5,660 nucleotides of DNA, taken from NCBI GenBank assembly GCA_021805625.1, contig JAJZEU010000053.1, positions 1 to 5,660 of the forward strand. Direction: 5' to 3'. The notes beneath the pieces were generated by a model. That model saw only the letters and a list, made by a program, of their open reading frames with translations. It did not search any database and was not told where the DNA came from. Position 1 is the first letter of the stretch. Every line of letters begins with the position of its first letter. Source of the DNA: Microcaldota archaeon. GTDB lineage: Archaea > Micrarchaeota > Micrarchaeia > Micrarchaeales > CABMGC01. Below, one piece after another: positions 1 through 5,568 of the stretch. The position numbers and the translations under genes were made by a program.

Positions 1-1308
1 GTACTTCGGTTTTGCTGCTGCTAGTACAGAAGTCTTTGCATTGAACCTTGCAACTATGCCCGCTTTTGCAACGCTGATCGTCTGGGATTCCAGGGCTTCG
101 AGCAGTGCGGATTTGTCGTCGTCACTTATCTTGTCGAACTCGTCTATCGAGACCTCTCCTCCAGAGCCAAGGACGAGTGCTCCGGCCCTCAAAGTCCAAC
201 CTCCTTCAGAGAATTCGTCGCGCTCCGCCGCGGCAGTAAGCCCCGCGCCGGTCGTCGATTTGCCGCTGACGTATATTCCCTTCGGCACGATGGCGGTGAC
301 GGCCTGCAAAAGTCTTGTCTTTGCGGAACCGGGATCACCTATCAGCAGGATATGGACGTCGCTCCTTATCATGCCGCCGTCGACAAGCTGCTTGTCTGGC
401 GTGCCTCCGAAAAGCTGCAGCGCCAGCGCTTTTTTTATCTCTTCATAGCCGTATATCGACGGAGCTATCGACGTCATGATCTTGTCGAATATGCGGGAAT
501 CCTTAGAAAGCTCTACTATTTCCTTCGCTTCTGCGTCGCTTATCTCAAGATCTGCGAACTCCTTCTGCTTCTGCTTCAGGGATACGGCCTCCATGAACAT
601 CGTGAAGATGTTCTTTTCCTCTTTGCCGCGGTAGGTCCTCCTTGGCCTTATCCTAAGAACTCCGGCAATCTCCGCCCTGTCTCCGGGCAACACGCTGTTT
701 ACCAGGTCGTCTTCGAGCCATATCTCCAGCTGCCATGTTGGCATGTTGCCTCTCAGCCTTTCGAGCGGGTCCTGCACAGCCGCCTTCTGGAAGTTCATGA
801 AGGCAGATTCCTCACTGACCTGCTTCATTGATCTCCTATGGCACTGCGGGCATATTTCAGGCACTTCCTCGCTTTCTATTCTCACCTTCATGACCGTGCC
901 GCAGAAGCTGCACTTGTATGTGCCTATGTATACTTTCGGAGTTATCTCCGACCTTTTCACAACCAGGCAATCCAGGCTTATCAGTTTGCTTATGTTTTCA
1001 GAACCGACATCCTGTATGAGCACTCCTCCGGAATCTATTCCAGAAAACCTTGCATATACAGGCTCCTTCGCTTCAGGATTTGGATTCATTGAGCTGAGCG
1101 CTTCGTGGGCTTTTGGAAGTATTTCGTCTGGATTCGATATGAGTTCGCTGGCGAGGTCAACATCGAACTTTTCAAGATCTTTTATGTCAAGGAGTATGCT
1201 CCTCTTTTTCGGGTAGCTTATGTACATATCGTTTATTTTGTCAAGGTAGTACGCATTGTAGAAGTCTATGAACTTGCCTTTTATCTCTTCTGTAGCTATA
1301 GCATCCAT
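1..1308 (-). CDS. mcm: MCM replicative DNA helicase, N-terminal 436 residues (C-terminus off the left edge)
   Basis: This is the archaeal replicative helicase, a hexameric ATP-driven motor that unwinds DNA at the fork. The reverse strand reads without a stop from 1308 to the window edge. Residues 1-270 form the N-terminal DNA-binding domain with a four-cysteine zinc site (C133, C136, C153, C156). The AAA+ core follows, with Walker A GDPGSAKT (324-331, lysine 330), Walker B SIDEFDKI (D389, E390), and the pre-sensor-1 hairpin segment AKAGIVARFNAK. The frame ends at AAAKPKY, where MCMs normally read A(A/G)NP, so the sensor-1 Asn is Lys433 here. The arginine finger and C-terminal winged helix would lie outside the window. 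I chose the ATG at 1308 because a GGAG lies about 9 bases upstream. In-frame ATGs at 1317 and 1323 are alternatives that add 3 or 5 residues. GC content is higher than in the AbiE region, as expected for a core gene. Family assignment is very secure. Confidence 0.96.
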   Translation of the reverse strand, partial: MDAIATEEIKGKFIDFYNAYYLDKINDMYISYPKKRSILLDIKDLEKFDVDLASELISNPDEILPKAHEALSSMNPNPEAKEPVYARFSGIDSGGVLIQDVGSENISKLISLDCLVVKRSEITPKVYIGTYKCSFCGTVMKVRIESEEVPEICPQCHRRSMKQVSEESAFMNFQKAAVQDPLERLRGNMPTWQLEIWLEDDLVNSVLPGDRAEIAGVLRIRPRRTYRGKEEKNIFTMFMEAVSLKQKQKEFADLEISDAEAKEIVELSKDSRIFDKIMTSIAPSIYGYEEIKKALALQLFGGTPDKQLVDGGMIRSDVHILLIGDPGSAKTRLLQAVTAIVPKGIYVSGKSTTGAGLTAAAERDEFSEGGWTLRAGALVLGSGGEVSIDEFDKISDDDKSALLEALESQTISVAKAGIVARFNAKTSVLAAAKPKY

Positions 1309-1359
1309 TGCCCCCATCTCCATGCGGCATGCAGAACGAGCCGCATATACAGTTGCAAG

Positions 1360-1373
1360 TAAATAAATAAAAG
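1360..1373 (-). promoter_or_regulatory. Candidate TATA element for mcm
   Basis: On the minus strand this reads CTTTTATTTATTTA, an AT-rich block ending about 37 bases before the first possible mcm ATG (1323). That would place transcription start near 1335-1345 and leave a short leader carrying the GGAG. A second AT-rich box, CTTTTTATAG at 1395-1404, is an alternative farther upstream. Only composition and spacing support either one. Confidence 0.35.
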
Positions 1374-1546
1374 TGTTTTGAAGCCCAGCAGAGCCTATAA
1401 AAAGCAGATTGCAGACATCCGCCATGAATCCATTTCTGAAGACCCGCAGTTGAAGGCGGACTATAAGGTTTATCTGTTTGCATCCAGACTGTGACATACG
1501 AAAACAAAAGTGCTTTAGCTTTTTCCTGCATTGTAAGCACGAGTAC
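1374..1546. other. Intergenic region between divergent mcm and the LamG gene
   Basis: I find no convincing gene here. A short plus-strand frame beginning with TTG at 1478 runs through the CA tract and stops at 1675, and it is best read as the upstream frame discussed for the CA tract. Two modest inverted repeats are visible: TCCGCC (near 1415) with GGCGGA (near 1455), about 31 bases apart, and GTGCTT (1510-1515) with AAGCAC (1535-1540). Both could be leader structure or chance. No tRNA and no convincing C/D-box RNA was recognised. A plus-strand promoter for the LamG gene should lie here, but no strong TATA box stands out; CTATAAGG near 1461 and CTTTAGCTTTTT near 1513 are the weak candidates. 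Confidence 0.4.
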
Positions 1547-1594
1547 ATGCAAGGCATAAGGGCTTTGGAAAGCGGAGAAAACAAATCAGTATAT

Positions 1595-1614
1595 CACACA
1601 CACACACACACACA
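1595..1614 (+). repeat. (CA)10 dinucleotide microsatellite
   Basis: Ten uninterrupted CA units. Perfect dinucleotide tracts this long are uncommon in prokaryotes and are prone to slipped-strand mispairing, which changes length in 2-base steps and so changes reading frame. The tract lies between the only upstream ATG (1547) and the signal-peptide frame of the LamG gene. A 20-unit tract sits at the same place relative to the related repeat near the right edge. Confidence 0.95.
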
Positions 1615-1616
1615 CC

Positions 1617-1656
1617 GAAGCTACCGGCAAAGGCATATCTTCTCCTCTAAAACTCT
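1617..1656 (+). repeat. Direct repeat copy 1, immediately after the CA tract
   Basis: These 40 bases match 5621-5660 at 38 positions (differences at the first and sixth bases), and the match reaches the window edge, so the full repeat may be longer. In the LamG frame the shared part encodes ATGKGISSPLKL. The spacing from the end of the CA tract to the conserved ACCGGC is 8 bases in both copies. The repeat appears to be the conserved 5' coding portion of a gene family and would be a substrate for recombination between copies 4,004 bp apart. Confidence 0.92.
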
Positions 1657-1687
1657 CGAAGAAAGTTTCATCTAAATCGCAGTCAGC

Positions 1688-1709
1688 GAAACTTCTTGGA
1701 AGAAGTTTC
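1688..1709 (+). repeat. Perfect 10-bp inverted repeat with 2-base centre
   Basis: GAAACTTCTT at 1688-1697 is followed by GG and its exact complement AAGAAGTTTC at 1700-1709. It lies about 18 bases before the ATG at 1728, inside the basic leader of the LamG gene. A weaker relative (AAACTCTC with GAAAGTTT, one mismatch) occurs about 38 bases upstream. It could be an RNA hairpin affecting translation, a protein-binding palindrome, or a by-product of a tandem duplication in the leader. Nothing in the sequence decides between these. Confidence 0.6.
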
Positions 1710-1727
1710 ATCAAGAACCAGTCCGCG

Positions 1728-2630
1728 ATGGAGTACCTCATGACCTACGGCTGGTCCATACTTATCATCGCTATAGTGTTGGCGGCGCTCTTTCAGCTTG
1801 GAGTCTTCAGCAGCACGAACTTCGCTCCGAAGGCGCAGCCAGGCGCATGCCAGGTCTTCAGGCCAAACGGGCCGGGAACAACTTCTTTCATCAACACAGA
1901 GGGCGTGTGCAACGGCGAGCTGCCGCAGTATGTAGGAATGTTTTCTCTGATACCAAATACAATGCGAGGGAATGTGACGGCGGACGTTTCCGTGCCAAAT
2001 GGCACTTCTGTGACTATTATAGTATGGGCAAATCCTTATTCTTCTAGTGCTGATGGCATAGTAGGCTCAATGTGGTCTACAAATACCATTGCTTTTATAG
2101 ACGGTCAGCGCCCACCCACCATATATTTTAATGGCTGCTCTTCAGGTCCATTTTTGCAACTGATGTTTTCAAATACTACTCATGCAAGTTGGTGGGTAAG
2201 TAATGGTACAACAGGGTGTATAAGCTTTCATACATGGCACCAATTTGTTGGCGTGATAAACCAGAGTAGTCATACTGCATATAATTACCTCGACGGAAAA
2301 CTTATTGCTAGTGAGACTTTTAATGGTATATTGCAAGGGTTTAACTTTGTAATTATAGGCGTTAACCCTGGGGCGTTCTGCTGCACTACTAATATAGCAT
2401 TTAATGGTACGATAGCTAACGTCCAAATCTACAACACATCGCTTTCCGCAAGCGAGATGCAGGGCCTGTATGCAGAGGGCATCGGCGGCGCGCCGATTGA
2501 TTTGCAGAACCTTGTTGGCTGGTGGCCGCTTAATGGCAATGCGAACGACTACAGCGGAAATAACAACAATGGTGTACCTACTGGCGTAACTTTTGTTTCG
2601 AATTGGTATGGCGGCTATACGCCGCCTTGA
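1728..2630 (+). CDS. Class III signal peptide, LamG-like (concanavalin A-like) surface protein
   Basis: This is probably an exported, pilin-like anchored surface protein. The N-terminus MEYLMTYGW followed by a hydrophobic helix (about residues 8-27), preceded in frame by KNQSA, is the class III signal peptide cut by the archaeal prepilin/prearchaellin peptidase, with Glu at +5 of the mature end. Residues of about 70-250 look like a LamG/concanavalin A-like beta-sandwich: VTIIVWANP, a YLDGKLIAS strand, FNGTIANVQIYNTSLSASEMQGLY. Seven N-glycosylation sequons (NVT, NGT twice more, NTT, NQS, NGT, NTS types) fit a surface location. The C-terminus LVGWWPLNGNANDYSGN is what normally begins a LamG domain, so the domain appears permuted or a second one is cut short. 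The middle (about 1970-2410) is more AT-rich than both ends. The start at 1728 is only the first in-frame ATG and is likely internal. It converges with the AbiE pair, leaving 34 bases between them. The ligand is unknown. Confidence 0.8.
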   Translation: MEYLMTYGWSILIIAIVLAALFQLGVFSSTNFAPKAQPGACQVFRPNGPGTTSFINTEGVCNGELPQYVGMFSLIPNTMRGNVTADVSVPNGTSVTIIVWANPYSSSADGIVGSMWSTNTIAFIDGQRPPTIYFNGCSSGPFLQLMFSNTTHASWWVSNGTTGCISFHTWHQFVGVINQSSHTAYNYLDGKLIASETFNGILQGFNFVIIGVNPGAFCCTTNIAFNGTIANVQIYNTSLSASEMQGLYAEGIGGAPIDLQNLVGWWPLNGNANDYSGNNNNGVPTGVTFVSNWYGGYTPP

Positions 2631-2664
2631 TGCAGTCCAATGCTAGTTTCACGCTGTTGTGGAT

Positions 2665-3270
2665 TCAGACATGCAACTCGCTGTGTTTCTCAACAATGTT
2701 TCTTACTGTTTTCACTATCTTACTGCTATAATGCTTAAGATACTTGTTAAGCTTCTTTTTATCAATTCTTTTTACTATCCCATAATAAGTCTGGCTTGAA
2801 AGCGTTCTCCTGAAATAGACAAAGTCTATGAGTGTCTTTTCTGGATCTGATACGGGTAAATAACGATTGCCGTACAGTATGCTTGAAAATCCAAAAAAAC
2901 AGTCGGGTTTTATGCGCCTGATGAAAATCTTGGCATTTCCTATCTCTCGTTTACCTGTCTTAACATTTCTGGTTGTAATTATGACCGGTATGGTTTGCTC
3001 TGACCACAGATCGTTGAGCGTCAACGCATGCTGCAAACCATAGTAAAACGGTTGGAACCCAAATCCATAGAGCTCTGCATCGTTGCTGAAGCTATATACA
3101 CCTTTTGTTATTTTTACAATTTTTCCCCTTCTAATTAAATATTTTAAAAAGAAGTTTATGTATGTATTTGTGGCCCTTAACTCTGCCAAGAATTTTGATG
3201 CGTCCCTGGAAGTAAAGACAGGATAAGCCTCAGAAGAGAACCTTTTTATGAAAGGCACCATGTACTTCAT
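2665..3270 (-). CDS. abiEi: AbiEi-like antitoxin/transcriptional regulator of an AbiE-type toxin-antitoxin pair
   Basis: Likely the antitoxin partner: in AbiE systems AbiEi binds its own promoter through an N-terminal winged helix and its C-terminal domain counteracts the toxin. Residues 1-61 here fit a winged helix: FTSRDASKFL, then a helix NTYINFFLKYLIRRG and a wing KIVKITKGVYSF. The C-terminal part has the family-like PVSDPEKTLIDFVYF (about 139-152). I chose the ATG at 3270 because it overlaps the upstream toxin stop as ATGA (4-base overlap, typical of AbiE coupling) and has a GGTGG a few bases before it. An in-frame ATG at 3282 would add four residues (MGGK) and give a 16-base overlap. 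The gene is AT-rich and lies second, after the toxin, whereas the usual AbiE order is antitoxin first. The antitoxin role rests on pairing and fold resemblance. Confidence 0.78.
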   Translation of the reverse strand: MKYMVPFIKRFSSEAYPVFTSRDASKFLAELRATNTYINFFLKYLIRRGKIVKITKGVYSFSNDAELYGFGFQPFYYGLQHALTLNDLWSEQTIPVIITTRNVKTGKREIGNAKIFIRRIKPDCFFGFSSILYGNRYLPVSDPEKTLIDFVYFRRTLSSQTYYGIVKRIDKKKLNKYLKHYSSKIVKTVRNIVEKHSELHV

Positions 3271-3917
3271 TTTTCCACCCATTTTTTTAAATAGAAGAGT
3301 ACACCCTCTACTGTTGGAAGTCTACCCTGCAATATAATGAGCTCAAGGTCGTTCCAGCTATCAGCGGGCTTTCTGAATTCCGCAAGCATTTTCATTAACT
3401 TTCCCTTCACTTTTGTTTTGTCTATAGAATAAGCCTCGCTTGCATCCCCGTTTGCCAAAATGTAGAGGTCATACAGATCTTTACTTTCCAGTCTATCAGT
3501 ATACGCCAGAATCTTCTCAAGGAATATATCTGTAGGGCTCAAGGCAAGTACTGTAATAGATGAGTTATTGTATTTTAAGAAGTTAGCCGTTATTCCCTTT
3601 ATCCTTTTTCTGTTTGCTTGTATGCCCACATGTGTGTTGAATCCAAAGAGCTTGGCATAAATCTTCTTTTTATCGCTGCATTCTACTCTTAAACTGTATG
3701 CGTTTGCCATTTTCGTGATTTTTGGGCATACCCTGCTTTCATCGAAATAAAAATCTAAATCGTATGAGAATCTATTCCCACCATAGCAACGCCAGATGGC
3801 GGTGCCTCCATGCAGTACATAATTTTTAATCGCTTTATCAACGATATCTATAGCAACATCCTGCAGCATTGCAATCCTCTTTTGCTCGTCTGTGCTTAGT
3901 TCTTTATATAACGCCAT
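3267..3917 (-). CDS. abiEii: AbiEii-type nucleotidyltransferase toxin
   Basis: A DNA polymerase beta-like nucleotidyltransferase of the AbiEii/DUF1814 family (216 residues). Characterised members add nucleotides to RNA, including tRNA acceptor ends, and stop growth. The diagnostic core is visible: HGGTAIWR (36-43), then RFSYDLDFYF (49-58) with the metal-binding D53 and D55. The downstream family motif is also present: EKILAYTDR (135-143, K136 and R143) followed by KDLYDL (147-152). No catalytic residue appears lost, so the enzyme should be active. It is shorter than many bacterial AbiEii proteins, which often approach 300 residues. It is the first gene of a two-gene minus-strand operon, with its stop overlapping the AbiEi-like start as ATGA. 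A TATA element sits about 30 bases upstream and no Shine-Dalgarno is evident, which suggests a very short leader. Low GC compared with mcm suggests acquisition. An actual phage-defence or stabilisation role is inferred from the family. Confidence 0.87.
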   Translation of the reverse strand: MALYKELSTDEQKRIAMLQDVAIDIVDKAIKNYVLHGGTAIWRCYGGNRFSYDLDFYFDESRVCPKITKMANAYSLRVECSDKKKIYAKLFGFNTHVGIQANRKRIKGITANFLKYNNSSITVLALSPTDIFLEKILAYTDRLESKDLYDLYILANGDASEAYSIDKTKVKGKLMKMLAEFRKPADSWNDLELIILQGRLPTVEGVLFYLKKWVEK

Positions 3918-3945
3918 TTCAATCTTTAAATATATTGAAAGGATA

Positions 3946-3957
3946 ATATTATATACT
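3946..3957 (-). promoter_or_regulatory. TATA box/BRE for the AbiE operon
   Basis: The minus strand reads GAAAAG followed by TATATAATATT, a BRE-like purine/A stretch and then a TATA element. The box centre lies about 34 bases before the AbiEii ATG (3917), so transcription would start within about 10 bases of the start codon. A second AT-rich candidate, AATATATTTAAAG (about 3923-3935), is too close to the ATG to serve as the TATA box. Confidence 0.55.
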
Positions 3958-4068
3958 TTTCATGATTTAAGTAATTTTAAACCTTTCCCTTAATAAGGGT
4001 AGATTTTTTATTATTCTACTCCTAGAAAGGTAGAACTCTGCACTATTGGTTCAATTTTTAAGAAGGTA

Positions 4069-4194
4069 TTGCAACTTGTGGGCTGGTGGCCGCTGAACGG
4101 CAACGCGAATGACTACAGCGGCAACGGCAACGACGGCACCGCCACTAACGTAATCTTTACAAGCTCGTGGACTTCTGGGTATAGTGCGCCCTGA
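4069..4194 (+). pseudogene. Stranded C-terminal fragment of a LamG-family surface protein gene
   Basis: The frame reads LQLVGWWPLNGNANDYSGN and continues to GYSAP and a TGA at 4192-4194. It matches the C-terminus of the LamG protein ending at 2630 (NLVGWWPLNGNANDYSGN to GYTPP) closely in protein and more loosely in DNA, with many third-position changes. The match begins abruptly at TTGCA (4069), and the sequence upstream (3918-4068) shows no LamG similarity and no in-frame ATG. It is therefore a decayed copy or the leftover 3' end of another array member, cut off by a rearrangement that may have brought in the AbiE pair. The third-position divergence shows it is not a recent duplicate. It could serve as a donor segment for gene conversion, though no evidence shows that it does. 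Confidence 0.85.
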
Positions 4195-4230
4195 ACCGTT
4201 GCATATTTAATTATACTATAATGCACAATA

Positions 4231-4240
4231 TTTATATATT
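4231..4240 (+). promoter_or_regulatory. TATA box for the DUF4143 ATPase gene
   Basis: TTTATATATT is a near-ideal archaeal TATA element centred about 35 bases before the ATG at 4270. That predicts a start site only a few bases ahead of the coding sequence, consistent with the absence of a Shine-Dalgarno motif. The surrounding stretch 4200-4260 is extremely AT-rich. Confidence 0.65.
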
Positions 4241-4269
4241 TTATGCATCATAATATAAATTGTGTGTAA

Positions 4270-5532
4270 ATGGCTACTGATATAGAGAAAGTGTTATCTA
4301 GGCAAAAAGTCGAGGCACAGGTGCTAATAAACGCAAGCTTCGTAGAGAGAGATTTCTCCGTCGCTGATTATATAGATACAAAGATAGCCAAAGTCATAGT
4401 TGGTCCAAGGCGCTCCGGAAAAAGCATGTTTGCGCTTCAAAGCATAAAGAAGAGGCATTTCGCATATGTAAATATGGATGATGAAGGCTTAGAGGCTCTC
4501 AATGCGGGTAGTCTGGATTATAATTTGCTCTTGAGGTCGCTAGTTGCAGTTTACGGTAAATTCGATGTATTGCTTATGGACGAAGTGCAGAATCTTAAAA
4601 ATTGGCAGCTATTTGTAAATAGACTCCAGAGGGAAGGATATAACATTATAGTGACAGGATCGAACTCCAATCTAATGAGCACAGAGCTGGCGACGCATCT
4701 CACCGGCAGGTACATCGAAAAGACTGTGCTGCCATTTTCGTTCAAGGAGTACATAAAAACTAAAAACATCAAAGCAGAACAGCACAGTGAAGAGGGAGAA
4801 GGACAATTGATTTCCGCGCTGAGAGAATACCTGCAAACTGGCGGTTACCCAGAACTGGTGACCAAAGGTTTGGAAAAAAGCAACTATCTTAAGATGCTTG
4901 TAGACAACACCATATACATAGATATAGTAAAGAGGCATGGTATAAGAAAGCAGGATGAGATACGCAGATTATTTGCCTACCTTATGGATGTGTACGCAAA
5001 GGAATTTACATACAATTCAGCTGCGCAAACAACCGAGATAAGAAGCGTTAATACTGTCAAGAAGTATTTTGGCTACCTGAAGGAGGCGTATCTTTTATTG
5101 GAGCTGAAGCGATTTGAACCAAAAGCAAAATCCAGGCATAAAGCACCGCGAAAGGTTTATGCAATAGATACAGGATTGGTAAATACCTTCTCTTTGAGGC
5201 TTGGTGAAGATTACGGAAGGCTTATGGAAAATGCCGTAGCTATAGAGCTAACCCGCAGATTGCTCGAAATAAGGTATTGGAGAGATGCTATGGGCAAAGA
5301 GGTTGATTTCGTGGTAGTATCTGGTATAAGGATAAGCAAACTGGTGCAGGTGTGCTATGATATAAATGACAAAAAGACAAAAACACGCGAAGTTAGCGCA
5401 TTGGAGAAAGCTTCTTTGGAACTGCGTTGCAGCGACCTTCTAATAATAACCTGGGACTATGAGGGAGTGATAAAAGAATCAGGCAAGAGGATAAAGTGCA
5501 TTCCGCTCTGGAAATGGCTCCTTGGGACATGA
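4270..5532 (+). CDS. AAA_14/DUF4143-family ATPase (AAA+ P-loop with C-terminal PD-(D/E)XK-like domain)
   Basis: A 420-residue archaeal ATPase of the AAA_14-DUF4143 type. Walker A is GPRRSGKS (45-52) and Walker B is VLLMDEVQNL (100-109, D104 and E105). A sensor region VTGSNSNL (128-135) leads into THLTGRY (142-148), and LPFSFKEY follows near 155. The middle is a helical winged-helix-like segment (about 200-290, including SVNTVKKYFGYLKEAYLL). The C-terminal domain has E320 (MENAVAIEL), GKEVDFVV (342-349, D346) and KLVQVCYDI (Q360). This resembles a PD-(D/E)XK nuclease fold, but Q-V-C stands where E-x-K would be, so nuclease activity is doubtful, as in many archaeal relatives. Length is normal and the gene looks intact. 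The family is abundant in archaea, often near toxin-antitoxin and mobile regions, and its exact role is unknown. It stands alone under its own promoter, divergent from the AbiE pair. Confidence 0.9.
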   Translation: MATDIEKVLSRQKVEAQVLINASFVERDFSVADYIDTKIAKVIVGPRRSGKSMFALQSIKKRHFAYVNMDDEGLEALNAGSLDYNLLLRSLVAVYGKFDVLLMDEVQNLKNWQLFVNRLQREGYNIIVTGSNSNLMSTELATHLTGRYIEKTVLPFSFKEYIKTKNIKAEQHSEEGEGQLISALREYLQTGGYPELVTKGLEKSNYLKMLVDNTIYIDIVKRHGIRKQDEIRRLFAYLMDVYAKEFTYNSAAQTTEIRSVNTVKKYFGYLKEAYLLLELKRFEPKAKSRHKAPRKVYAIDTGLVNTFSLRLGEDYGRLMENAVAIELTRRLLEIRYWRDAMGKEVDFVVVSGIRISKLVQVCYDINDKKTKTREVSALEKASLELRCSDLLIITWDYEGVIKESGKRIKCIPLWKWLLGT

Positions 5533-5546
5533 TTTTTTATATTTTT
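5533..5546 (+). promoter_or_regulatory. T-rich element: possible terminator of the ATPase gene and TATA box for the next gene
   Basis: Directly after the ATPase stop comes TTTTTTATATTTTTG. Archaeal transcription often stops at such T-runs. The ATAT core also sits about 30 bases before the ATG at 5569, the expected TATA spacing for a nearly leaderless transcript. Both roles are possible. The second supports the ATG at 5569 as a genuine start just ahead of the CA tract. Confidence 0.45.
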
Positions 5547-5568
5547 GCTGGTAGTGTAACCTGAGCGC

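Larger units (their letters stand above)
1547..1727 (+). other. Putative 5' coding extension of the LamG gene, interrupted by a frame break at the CA tract
   Basis: The LamG frame stays open upstream of its first ATG (1728), back to a TAA at 1557, and it encodes a basic leader ending KNQSA directly before MEYLMTYGW. That QSA is part of the class III signal-peptide motif, so the true start should lie upstream. However, this frame has no ATG, GTG or TTG between 1560 and 1727. The only upstream ATG (1547) is in another frame: it reads MQGIRALESGENKSVY, enters the CA tract as His-Thr repeats, and stops at 1673-1675. Counting bases, 11 or 8 CA units instead of 10 would join that ATG to the LamG frame and give a 361-residue protein. 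Alternatives are a tract-length sequencing error, a non-standard start such as the ATA at 1635, or initiation at 1728 without the processing motif. Confidence 0.5.

Noticed and set aside
41..1362. Several plus-strand and minus-strand open frames across the left region
   Set aside because: They are antisense or shifted shadows of the MCM frame, which is supported by its Walker motifs and zinc site.
1415..1460. TCCGCC...GGCGGA stem considered as a tRNA or structured RNA gene
   Set aside because: Six base pairs around a 31-base loop, with no cloverleaf arms and no C/D or H/ACA box set that I could recognise.
1478..1675. Plus-strand open frame through the CA tract (TTG start) as a separate small gene
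   Set aside because: It has no recognisable domain, starts at TTG, and its Thr-His run is only the CA tract. It is better explained as the out-of-phase 5' part of the LamG gene.
2169..2426. Minus-strand open frame inside the LamG gene
   Set aside because: No recognisable domain, and it lies wholly within a well supported gene on the other strand. The same applies to minus-strand frames at 4551-4938 inside the ATPase gene.
3987..4009. CCCTTA-A-TAAGGG palindrome followed by TTTTTT, resembling an intrinsic terminator
   Set aside because: There is no plus-strand gene reading into it and the stem is very short. It could be the end of a lost gene but cannot be supported.
3999..4034. Alternating GTAGA / TCTAC / GTAGA motifs that could form competing hairpins (riboswitch-like)
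   Set aside because: Arms are only 5 bp in AT-rich DNA with no downstream gene in a sensible position, so chance is likely.
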